In this document: positions 1-6,660 of the stretch, piece by piece
Layout: every line of letters starts with the position of its first letter
How positions within the stretch are numbered: position 1 is the stretch's first letter
Assembly: GCA_934526185.1 (NCBI GenBank)
Contig: CAKTAA010000044.1
Coordinates: 1-18,271, forward strand
Direction: 5' to 3'
Origin: an uncultured Eubacteriales bacterium
GTDB lineage: Bacteria; Bacillota; Clostridia; Oscillospirales; CAG-272
Length of the DNA: 18,271 bases
Made by a program: the position numbers and the translations under genes
The notes under the pieces: generated by a model
Database searches by the model: none
What the model was told of the DNA's origin: nothing
What the model saw: the letters and a program-made list of their open reading frames with translations, nothing else

Positions 1-197
1 TTCTTATGTATCAGTACGTTGTTCATGGTGTCTGTTCGGTAACGAAGTCCTTTTCTTTCCGCAAAACTGCACAAATAAGACGCTATAGCATCTTCGTGGC
101 GGGAATCCCTCGGAATTGCCGACAATTCTTCAAAATATTCAAAGACCTTTGCCGGATTCAATCCCTTTAATTTTCCAGAAACGCCGTCTGTTTTCAT
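1..197 (-). CDS. pepD: Aminoacyl-histidine dipeptidase (PepD type), N-terminal fragment
   Basis: Only the first 65 codons are in the window; the gene runs off the left edge. The start is an ATG at 197 preceded by GGGAGGAAG about 10 bases upstream, a strong ribosome site. The translated N-terminus reads LNPAKVFEYFEELSAIPR (residues 13-30), which I recognise as the opening of the M20-family Xaa-His dipeptidases (PepD, beta-Ala-His dipeptidase). These cytoplasmic zinc enzymes cleave dipeptides such as carnosine and generally act in peptide scavenging. The conserved glycine after the IPR motif is replaced by aspartate here (IPRDSRHE). The metal ligands and catalytic residues lie beyond the edge, so activity cannot be judged. 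Family assignment rests on this one stretch and is fairly firm; the exact substrate is not shown. Confidence 0.8.
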   Translation of the reverse strand, partial: MKTDGVSGKLKGLNPAKVFEYFEELSAIPRDSRHEDAIASYLCSFAERKGLRYRTDTMNNVLIHK

Positions 198-291
198 CTT
201 ATGTATCTTCCTCCCTGTCAGACTGCCGGAAAATCAGTTAAACCGATTTGAAACCGGTACAGCCATATTGCCGACTCTATTTTTATTTATT

Positions 292-297
292 ATTATA
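292..297 (-). promoter_or_regulatory. Possible -10 box for the pepD-type gene
   Basis: A perfect TATAAT lies on the minus strand about 95 bases before the pepD start codon. No convincing -35 box sits 16-18 bases upstream: that stretch is part of the inverted repeat at 301-333. Weak call, based on the -10 sequence and position only. Confidence 0.3.
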
Positions 298-300
298 TGT

Positions 301-333
301 AACGCCATACCGTGTTTGACACTGTATGGCGTT
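301..333. terminator. Strong stem-loop between the pepD-type and DUF378 genes
   Basis: AACGCCATAC (301-310) pairs perfectly with GTATGGCGTT (324-333), and GTGT/ACAC (312-315 with 319-322) extends the stem across one mismatch to a 3-base TTG loop, giving 14 base pairs. The run after it is GTTTTAT on the plus strand but A-rich on the minus strand. As an intrinsic terminator it therefore fits plus-strand transcription better, although no plus gene is visible upstream. It could still end the minus-strand DUF378 transcript imperfectly, or act as an operator over the pepD promoter. Confidence 0.4.
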
Positions 334-435
334 GTTTTATCAATCCGTTTTCCTCATGCTTTTCCCGTCATCGGGCAATTCCCTATTGCTGCGAAAGCCT
401 TCGTCCGGGAAGGATAAGGAATTTTGCTTTAACGG

Positions 436-651
436 TTAATCCCGCTCACTGACATAATCTTCTCTAGGTCTGAATAAGAGCGATATACACCAAATGCCCG
501 CCAGTGCTACAATGGTATAAACGATTCGGCTGACGGTTGCTGCCTGTCCGCCAAACGCCCAAGCCACCAAGTCGAACTGAAAGACACCGATACTTCCCCA
601 GTTCAACGCACCGATGATCACAAGGATCAGGGCAATTCTGTCAAGAACCAT
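436..651 (-). CDS. DUF378 family small membrane protein
   Basis: A 71-residue protein of the DUF378 (YuzA-like) family. The N-terminus MVLDRIALILVIIGALNWG, followed by a QFDLVA segment, a GGQ turn and a second hydrophobic segment, is the family pattern. It predicts two membrane helices at about residues 4-25 and 41-60, with a short charged C-terminal tail. Function of the family is unknown. The start at 651 was preferred to the ATG at 672: GGCAGGA stands about 8 bases before 651, nothing resembling a ribosome site precedes 672, and family members begin just before this first helix. The gene starts 33 bases beyond the terminator of the upstream two-gene unit, so it is transcribed either by read-through or from a promoter hidden in that terminator region. 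Confidence 0.85.
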   Translation of the reverse strand: MVLDRIALILVIIGALNWGSIGVFQFDLVAWAFGGQAATVSRIVYTIVALAGIWCISLLFRPREDYVSERD

Positions 652-683
652 AGCTTGATTCCTGCCTTTCATTTGGATTCGAG

Positions 684-731
684 AAAAAAACGCCGCGGTA
701 TCCGCTTGAAAGCGGACACTTCGCGGCGTTT
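684..731 (-). terminator. Intrinsic terminator after the DUF4097/HAAS gene pair
   Basis: On the minus strand an AAACGCCGCG-type arm (688-697 with 722-731, ten perfect pairs) encloses a second helix TCCGCT/AGCGGA (701-706 with 711-716). The run of seven T residues (684-690) lies at the 3' base of the stem. It is 67 bases after the stop codon of the DUF4097-like gene. Confidence 0.85.
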
Positions 732-797
732 CCGCTCATCGGTTAGTATTTCCCCGTAATCCGGCCCTTATTCACTTTCCCTCAACTCTGTCTGAAT

Positions 798-1748
798 TTA
801 TTCAGTTGTGTCGCTGCTCGCTTCGTCCGCTGCCGTTTTGACTTCTATATTACCATTTTCAGTCTGGACATTTATCTCGCCTTCCTCAACGCCTGTCTGC
901 TCATATTTTTTCCCCATCTTATCGCTGTCCACAACCACATTTCCCTCAGACGTTACCTGATAATGTTGGGAGATCATATTCAGAGAAAAATCTGTCTCCA
1001 ATGAAACATTTCCCTGCCCGACCGTTACCGTCGTTTTGCTTTTGTAATTATCTGAGCATATGACACCGCTTACGTCTCCTTCCGCAACGGAAATTTTCAG
1101 ATTTTGTACTCTGCTTCTTCCGAGACTGACATTTCCCTTTTCCGATACGATCAAATCCAGCAGCGATTCTGTTGCAATATGTGAAAGCTCAATATTCCCC
1201 TTTTTGGTTTCCAAATGATAATCACTGGAAAAATACAGCTTTTCGGCCGTAATATTTCCCTCATCTACTGTTATATTAAAAATTTTCGGCATCAGCTCCT
1301 GCGACAGATATACATTGATACGCTTTTCACCGCTTTTCATATCAGCGGAATACGTTAAATAATGTCTCAGGCCGTTAAAGCTAAAATTGCCATTTGCAAT
1401 ATCCAGTACAGACATCAAACTTGATTTGTTATTGACTATTAAAATATGATTTTCAACGGACAGCGTATACTCTCCTACCTGAAAATTTACCAGCTCCACG
1501 TAGGAGGTACTGTTCTCTGAAGGATATAGGCAGACATCTGCTTCGCCTGCTGTTATTTTCAGGCGCGTAATTTCATCCTCCGAAAAATCATATGTTCGTA
1601 TCTGATCATCTCCGCTTGTCTGCACATCCGTTTCAAACAGCGCGATTCCCATGTCATCTGCTTTCCGGGTACCGATGTTGCATATAATCAGCCCGACAAT
1701 AATAATCACCGCCGATATTATCATAAATATAATTGAGGTGGGTTTCAT
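798..1748 (-). CDS. DUF4097-like (putative adhesin type) membrane-anchored protein
   Basis: A 316-residue protein with one N-terminal hydrophobic helix (about residues 5-24) and a long polar domain that should lie outside the membrane. The rest is rich in beta strand and carries a recurring G-N/D-[IV]-x-[VL] motif near residues 164, 184, 205, 224, 246, 269 and 299, spaced mostly 19-23 residues apart. This rung spacing is what DUF4097/LiaG-like 'putative adhesin' proteins show, and they are predicted to form a beta-solenoid. The start ATG overlaps the stop of the upstream HAAS gene in ATGA (1745-1748), so the two are probably translationally coupled. In other Firmicutes such pairs are linked to cell-envelope stress control, but no enzymatic role is known. 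Alternative: a generic beta-helical surface protein. Confidence 0.75.
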   Translation of the reverse strand: MKPTSIIFMIISAVIIIVGLIICNIGTRKADDMGIALFETDVQTSGDDQIRTYDFSEDEITRLKITAGEADVCLYPSENSTSYVELVNFQVGEYTLSVENHILIVNNKSSLMSVLDIANGNFSFNGLRHYLTYSADMKSGEKRINVYLSQELMPKIFNITVDEGNITAEKLYFSSDYHLETKKGNIELSHIATESLLDLIVSEKGNVSLGRSRVQNLKISVAEGDVSGVICSDNYKSKTTVTVGQGNVSLETDFSLNMISQHYQVTSEGNVVVDSDKMGKKYEQTGVEEGEINVQTENGNIEVKTAADEASSDTTE

Positions 1749-2692
1749 TTCTTGTAATACTCTCCTCTCACATAGAAAAACAGATCCCGAAGATACCGTA
1801 TCCCCATACGAACACCTAACATCGCTTTTTTCGTAACAAATGGCATGACGCGTGAAGCAAAATTATAAATGAGTATGCCAAACAGCATCGTTACACCTGC
1901 CAGGACGATTCCGAGTCCCAGTTCAAATAATCCTACCGGCTGCGTAATAAACAACTGCGACACCCCATATATAATGCCGATAAGCGAGAGTGCGGAACCT
2001 GCCGCAACCCATACGATAAGCAGAGCAAAAGAGCCTACTGTTAGCAGAATACTGGCCCCTACACCAGCTGCCGCTATGACGCCGGCAATCAGCAAAAGAA
2101 TCAGTGTAAGCGGAGATGTTATTGCAAACAGTGTCCAAAATTTTTTAAAGCCCTCTTCGGACGCCGGCCCCCTGTATGTCATTTGAGCCAAACGCGTTTC
2201 AGCCAACTTTTCGGAATCCGTTTTTTCTGTATTCTTTTCCCTTTCGGCTGGCGACGTGTCCCGCAGTTTAGCCTGCCGAACCGTTATTTCCGATGAGTCC
2301 AAGGTTTGTGTCGGCGTATTGTCCTCCCATTCAAAGGATATATCCTCATCCTCGTTTGTTATCGTCCCCTCTTTTTCTTTACCATCATCGGAAACTTCTC
2401 CAGATATTTCGCAATGTCCTTGTTCATCCTCTGCCTTCATTTGCCCCATGGTCTGTTCTACAAAGCTTCTGTACTCCTCGTCCTCCTCTACAGCATGGTT
2501 TCGTTTTTGTATCAATGCTGCCGCCACTTTTGACGGTCCTCCCTGCCGTAAAATATCCGTCTCCAATTCCTCATCTGTCATCTGTTCGTATTTTTTCTCA
2601 AATTCTGTTACATATAATGAAGCTTCTTCTTCGGTAAATCCCTCTTCTTTGAACTTTTTTTCTAAAAACTGCAACAAGATTGTACGGTTCAA
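1745..2692 (-). CDS. HAAS/DUF1700-type integral membrane protein
   Basis: A 315-residue protein. Residues 1-65 are helical and match the HAAS (DUF1700) pattern: a short helix pair, then a MTDEE-x-E segment and a GGP-x-x-VA turn. Residues 66-180 form an acidic, low-complexity linker. Residues 186-282 contain about three membrane helices, followed by a basic tail. The start is a TTG at 2692; GGAGGA stands 7 bases upstream, and the ATG in between (2700) is out of frame and stops after three codons. HAAS proteins are usually encoded next to a PadR regulator, with which they are thought to interact, but none is visible here. Acts at the cytoplasmic membrane; function otherwise unknown. Confidence 0.8.
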   Translation of the reverse strand: MNRTILLQFLEKKFKEEGFTEEEASLYVTEFEKKYEQMTDEELETDILRQGGPSKVAAALIQKRNHAVEEDEEYRSFVEQTMGQMKAEDEQGHCEISGEVSDDGKEKEGTITNEDEDISFEWEDNTPTQTLDSSEITVRQAKLRDTSPAEREKNTEKTDSEKLAETRLAQMTYRGPASEEGFKKFWTLFAITSPLTLILLLIAGVIAAAGVGASILLTVGSFALLIVWVAAGSALSLIGIIYGVSQLFITQPVGLFELGLGIVLAGVTMLFGILIYNFASRVMPFVTKKAMLGVRMGIRYLRDLFFYVRGEYYKK

Positions 2693-2760
2693 GAAAGCAT
2701 CCTCCTTTTCCTGTATCCGGCAGCCGCCGCAGAACGGCGGTAAGCTTTGGGCTTAAAGCA

Positions 2761-2789
2761 TTGCATTCACGTTGTTTTTATGTTATAAT
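2761..2789 (+). promoter_or_regulatory. Predicted promoter for trmB
   Basis: TTGCAT (2761-2766), a 17-base spacer, and TATAAT (2784-2789) preceded by TG one base away, which makes an extended -10. It would start transcription near 2796 and give trmB a leader of about 205 bases. It also lies inside the leader of the minus-strand HAAS transcript. A second extended -10 without a -35 (TGGTATGAT, 2841-2849) could be an alternative. Confidence 0.55.
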
Positions 2790-2970
2790 TATTGAAGCAT
2801 CAGCTTTCATTCAACATGGCAAGCTGTTTCTTTTTGCATATGGTATGATTTATCGTTTAAAAACCTATGTTTATTCCCTCTTCGTCTTTGGGAGAACCAA
2901 TTAGAATTTTGTTCCTCAGTTTCTTATAAACCAACCGTCTGAATCGAATAGATTTTAGGACTCTGTTTTC

Positions 2971-2999
2971 ATTATATCATTGACAGGAGAAAATATCAA
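2971..2999 (-). promoter_or_regulatory. Predicted promoter for the HAAS/DUF4097 pair
   Basis: On the minus strand TTGATA (2999-2994), a 17-base spacer, and a perfect TATAAT (2976-2971). It is the best sigma-A-like promoter in this part of the window. Transcription would begin near 2964 and leave a leader of about 270 bases before the TTG start at 2692. The promoter covers the trmB ribosome site (AGGAGA, 2985-2990) on the opposite strand. The 308-base gap between the two divergent genes holds these promoters and two small GC-rich and AT-rich dyads near 2725-2760; I see no gene in it. Confidence 0.6.
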
Positions 3000-3000
3000 G

Positions 3001-3642
3001 ATGAGAATGCGAAAAAAGAAGCATGGTACTGAGAGAATTTCAATGCTTTCCGAACTTTTGATAACAGAAGAGAACTCGGCGCCGGGCAACAATACAAAAT
3101 TTTTTCCAGGTTCCGCACCCCTGCATTTGGAAATAGGCTGCGGAAAGGGCCGATTTATCTGCGGTATGGCGCAGAAATATCCAAATATTAATTTTATTGC
3201 AATAGAGCGCATTCCCGATGTCATCGTATGCGCCATGGAAAAATGCGGCAGCGCTTCGCTGCAAAATATCCGGTTTATCATCAGCGACGCCCTGCACCTG
3301 CCTGTTTTCTTTGCCCCAGGTGAAATCCATCGTATTTATCTGAATTTTTCCGATCCATGGCCTAAAAAAAAGCATCACAAACGGCGGCTTACCGCTCCGA
3401 AATTTTTGAATATCTACAAAACGCTTCTGTGTCCCGGTGGATCCGTCGTTTTAAAAACAGACAACCGCGCTCTGTTCGATTTTTCACTTGTAGAATTTCA
3501 AAAGGCAGATTTCCGGCTTGACGCCGTCACATATGATCTGCACAACAGCGTGTATCAGGAGAATAATGTTATAACAGAATATGAGCAGAATTTTGCGTCA
3601 AAGGGCTTGCCTATCCACAGTGTAACAGCATACCGTGACTGA
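3001..3642 (+). CDS. trmB: tRNA (guanine-N7-)-methyltransferase TrmB
   Basis: A 213-residue SAM-dependent methyltransferase that makes m7G at position 46 of tRNA variable loops. Residues 44-50 are the SAM-binding EIGCGKG loop. The family signature NFSDPWPKK-H-KRR occupies residues 115-129, KTDN is at 152-155, and the C-terminal T-E-Y-E motif is at 192-195. These together are diagnostic. Length is normal for Firmicute TrmB (about 210-220). The ATG at 3001 was chosen over the TTG at 2980: AGGAGA lies 10 bases upstream of it, and the resulting MRMR start is the usual one. It is the only plus-strand gene in the window, divergent from the HAAS pair and convergent with the hydrogenase operon. No clear terminator follows it. 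Confidence 0.95.
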   Translation: MRMRKKKHGTERISMLSELLITEENSAPGNNTKFFPGSAPLHLEIGCGKGRFICGMAQKYPNINFIAIERIPDVIVCAMEKCGSASLQNIRFIISDALHLPVFFAPGEIHRIYLNFSDPWPKKKHHKRRLTAPKFLNIYKTLLCPGGSVVLKTDNRALFDFSLVEFQKADFRLDAVTYDLHNSVYQENNVITEYEQNFASKGLPIHSVTAYRD

Positions 3643-3936
3643 ATTATATCATTGAACTTATTAAAAAAACAGCATTTTACATCAGCTTACCGTTTTATTT
3701 CGTGTCAATACGCTACTGTTTTATATTGTAATCACAAACCGCTCTTTTAAACTTAAGTTTTTGAATCTACCAAATATATTAAATATTTTATTTTACGCGA
3801 TTAACAGATACAGGATAAAGATATGTCATATTTAAATTTCTCTCTTAAATATCGCCAGCCGTTTTTATTTTTAAAGTTGGAGAGTGCCTATAGATGTGCA
3901 GCCGAAACAAGTGTCAGTCATCTCCCTTATAGATAA
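3643..3936. other. AT-rich convergent intergenic region without a gene
   Basis: This stretch lies between the ends of trmB (plus) and the hydrogenase operon (minus). It is much richer in A+T than its surroundings. I find no credible reading frame. It contains a 12-base palindrome, AAACTTAAGTTT (near 3749), and an 8-base inverted repeat, ATATTTAA (3828-3835) with TTAAATAT (3845-3852), followed downstream by T-rich sequence. Neither has the GC-rich stem of a normal terminator. Confidence 0.5.
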
Positions 3937-3971
3937 ATGTCCCCTGCCGTCCGAAAGGCGGCGGGGGACAT
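3937..3971 (-). terminator. Hairpin ending the hydrogenase operon
   Basis: ATGTCCCCTGCCG (3937-3949) pairs with CGGCGGGGGACAT (3959-3971) over 13 positions with one U-G or A-C irregularity, closed by a small CC-GAAA-GG cap. It begins 4 bases after the hydrogenase stop codon. The following minus-strand sequence (ATTTATCTATAA) is only mildly T-rich, so termination may be weak; on the plus strand it is followed by CATTTTATG, so it may act in both directions for the convergent genes. Confidence 0.6.
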
Positions 3972-3975
3972 CATT

Positions 3976-5460
3976 TTATGGTTTCAAAACGGAAATTGCA
4001 TCTCCTATATTTTTCTCATACGCTTCTTTTCCGTATTTATCGACTTCCGCCTTGTTCTTTTCTCCGTGTGTCAGACATCCCGCACCGCCGATGCAGCCGC
4101 CTGTACAAGCCATTCCTTCAATAAAGTTGCCGTTCAGCGCGCCCTTTGATGCCTTTATCAATGCTGCCCGACACGCCTCAATGCCGTCACATACAACCGG
4201 TGCGTACTCAAAAGTCTCATTGCCATGTTCTTTCAGCCCTTGTCTGACAGCGTCGCTCAAGCCGCCGCTGCGTGCAAATATTCTACCAAAGTAGGATGCG
4301 TTATCTAAAACATCCTCTTCAAGCGACGTCAGTTCTATATTACGGCTGTCTATCAGCGCCTGCAGTTCTTCGAAAGTCAGAACACAGTCTACATAAGGAC
4401 GCACAATTTTCTTTTGCGCCTCCATCTTTTTGGCTGTGCATGGCCCGATAAATATAACCTTTGCTTCCGGCTCATTCTGCTTGATATATTTCGCAATTGT
4501 CGCCATTGGAGACAAATTATGTGATATGTGCTTTTCAAGTGCAGGATACTGCTTTTTTATGTAGTCGACAAAAGCCGGACAACAGGAGCTGGTTAAAAAT
4601 CCTTTTTCAACAAGCTCCTTCGCCTCTGCGTCCGCAACCATGTCTGCTCCAAGCGCAGCCTCCACCACAGTATGAAACCCCAAAGCCTTTATACCGGAGA
4701 TAACCTGCCCCAGTTTTGCATAGGTAAACTGACTGGATATTGAGGGAGCTACTACGGCGTAAACCTTATATTTCCGGTCGTTTCCACTTTTTTTCAGAAG
4801 TTCGATCGCGTCGAGCACATAGGATTTATCCATAATCGCCCCAAAAGGACACTGGTATACACAAGCTCCGCACGCAACACATTTTTCTTCATCAATTTTT
4901 GCGGTTTTCGTATCGACATCCATAGAGACTGCCTTGACCTTACACGCATTCTCACAGGGCCGCTTCCGGTTTGCAATAGCGCTGTACGGGCAAACCTTGG
5001 CGCATTGTCCGCACTCTACACACTTTGATTTGTCGATATGTGCCTTTTGCTGACGGTCAAAGGTAATGGCTCCGCGCCGGCAGACCTCCTCGCAGCGATG
5101 GGCAATACAGCCGCGGCAGGCATTTGTCACTTCGTATCCGCCTACCGGGCATTCGTCGCAGGCGATATCGATAACTTCTATCACGTTCGGATTGTTTTTA
5201 TCTCCTCCCATCGCCAATTTGACGCGCTCGGTCACTATGGCGCGTTCCTTGTAGACACAGCACCGCATGGTCGGTTCCCGTCCTGGCACGATGGTTTTGG
5301 GAATATCTATCAAGCCCTCAAGCAGCTTTCCCTCCCATGCCTGTCTGGCAACCTCGCGCAGCACTCTGTATTTCAAATCCTGAACCTTTGTATCAAATTT
5401 TCTCACCGTTATCCGTTCCTCTCCTGCTTCCCGTGCTGTAGTAACGCCTTCAATTGTCAT
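3976..5460 (-). CDS. Monomeric [FeFe] hydrogenase, group B type
   Basis: A 494-residue iron hydrogenase, interconverting protons plus reduced ferredoxin with H2 in the cytoplasm. Six cysteines at 101, 104, 115, 118, 123 and 127 form an N-terminal cluster region; two 4Fe-4S motifs follow (C147/150/153/157 and C194/197/200/204), with an extra C169/C173 pair. The H-cluster domain has L1 TSSCCPAF (C293 likely proton relay, C294 ligand), L2 GPCTAKKME (C341) and L3 C452/C456. The PAF after L1 and GPC rather than MPC in L2 fit group B (B1/B3) rather than the group A CpI type. ATG 5460 has no good ribosome site; a GTG at 5406 (residue 19) follows AGGAGAGG and may be the true start, giving 476 residues. 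It is the last gene of the operon, 27 bases after the phosphatase gene. Confidence 0.92.
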   Translation of the reverse strand: MTIEGVTTAREAGEERITVRKFDTKVQDLKYRVLREVARQAWEGKLLEGLIDIPKTIVPGREPTMRCCVYKERAIVTERVKLAMGGDKNNPNVIEVIDIACDECPVGGYEVTNACRGCIAHRCEEVCRRGAITFDRQQKAHIDKSKCVECGQCAKVCPYSAIANRKRPCENACKVKAVSMDVDTKTAKIDEEKCVACGACVYQCPFGAIMDKSYVLDAIELLKKSGNDRKYKVYAVVAPSISSQFTYAKLGQVISGIKALGFHTVVEAALGADMVADAEAKELVEKGFLTSSCCPAFVDYIKKQYPALEKHISHNLSPMATIAKYIKQNEPEAKVIFIGPCTAKKMEAQKKIVRPYVDCVLTFEELQALIDSRNIELTSLEEDVLDNASYFGRIFARSGGLSDAVRQGLKEHGNETFEYAPVVCDGIEACRAALIKASKGALNGNFIEGMACTGGCIGGAGCLTHGEKNKAEVDKYGKEAYEKNIGDAISVLKP

Positions 5461-5487
5461 ACGTCCGACGAAGCATCTGTCTCATGT

Positions 5488-6660
5488 TCAAAAATAACTG
5501 ACCTTAATTCTTTTTCCCATTTTCTTTAGGCACTCCGCAAGCTCTTCTACAAGCCTCATTTTAATATTGAAACCAATGGGCAATTTCGGATTTTGATGTG
5601 CCGGATTCACCGCTTTGCCTACAAAAAAGTTGATATCAGTCGCATCTTCAAACAAAAGGCGCGCAATCAAGGACGCACCGTCCTTTTTATAGCTCCATTG
5701 GGTATATGACGTATTGTCCTCAAGATAATCCTTTGCGTAAGTCAGTACACGGTTGACCGTAATAACGCCTTCTGTCACAAGATCCACACCCTCCAGATCG
5801 GCTATCGGAGGTATCTCCGGATCCGGAAAATCCAAATGGGGACGCAGCGGTTTGTGTAAGTATTCAGCCGCAATAGACGACGTCGTCCCGCCGCATACAA
5901 TATGCTTTCCCTCTTTTGAAAAAAACAGGGACATCATGCGTCCGCAATCGTCACGATTGGCTGGCGGTCCGATCATCAGACTTACCGGTTCTCTTCTCCG
6001 GACCCTTACGGTGCAGATGGTTGTATCATCGCCCGGTTTTCCTCCGTAAAGTTTCACGCACTCGTCGACAATGACAGTCGTAAGTGTTTTGGCTGTAAAG
6101 CCGACATCGTACAGCGTTTCTGCAAAAGAAACGATGTCGTCGCGCTGCCAGCCGAAATTCAGAGACATTCCGACACCCGCATGTATCGCACCGTCGCTCA
6201 TAGCGATAAACAGATCATTTTCTCGAAGCGCGATGCGGGAACGCAGAATTTCCTTGCCGTCTATTTGCAGCGTCTCGCAGGGAATTTCATAGTTTTTGCC
6301 GTCGCGCAGGAGGATAACGCGAGGATTATCATATTGAATGATTTCGGCCTCCTCGTTATCGATAAAATGCAGAATGGTAAAGGTAGAATAGGCAACGCCT
6401 CTAACAGAGCAGACGGGCAGCGTTGCGGCGATGGTTTCCACACACTCTCCAATGTTCAGCCCCTCAGCCATCATGGTTGATATGATTTTCGATGTCAGCG
6501 TGGAAAGGATACTTGCCTTGACACCGCTTCCCATACCGTCCGCCAGAACAACGATGCTGGAATTTTCTCCCTGCGGAACGACATCGACATGGTCCCCGCA
6601 TAGTTGTTCACCGTATTTGTTGACGCTGCGGTATCCGATATCCATACACAGGTTATTCAT
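5488..6660 (-). CDS. SpoIIE-family (PP2C-like) serine/threonine protein phosphatase
   Basis: A 390-residue protein. Residues 1-220 match the SpoIIE/PP2C metal-dependent phosphatase fold: GD at 22-23, V-L-A-DGMGSG at 38-46 with D41 as a likely Mn ligand, SDG at 155-157, and PGDD at 209-212. Residues 225-390 form a C-terminal region with GPPANRDD, CGGTTS and a VTEGVITV segment that I do not recognise. There are no membrane helices, so the protein is cytosolic. Its ATG overlaps the end of the sensory hydrogenase gene by 8 bases, with AAGGAG 10 bases upstream, which implies coupled translation. Placement between two hydrogenases matches the 'phosphatase-linked' sensory hydrogenase loci and the hfs-type operons known from Clostridia. 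The phosphoprotein target is not visible. Confidence 0.9.
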   Translation of the reverse strand: MNNLCMDIGYRSVNKYGEQLCGDHVDVVPQGENSSIVVLADGMGSGVKASILSTLTSKIISTMMAEGLNIGECVETIAATLPVCSVRGVAYSTFTILHFIDNEEAEIIQYDNPRVILLRDGKNYEIPCETLQIDGKEILRSRIALRENDLFIAMSDGAIHAGVGMSLNFGWQRDDIVSFAETLYDVGFTAKTLTTVIVDECVKLYGGKPGDDTTICTVRVRRREPVSLMIGPPANRDDCGRMMSLFFSKEGKHIVCGGTTSSIAAEYLHKPLRPHLDFPDPEIPPIADLEGVDLVTEGVITVNRVLTYAKDYLEDNTSYTQWSYKKDGASLIARLLFEDATDINFFVGKAVNPAHQNPKLPIGFNIKMRLVEELAECLKKMGKRIKVSYF

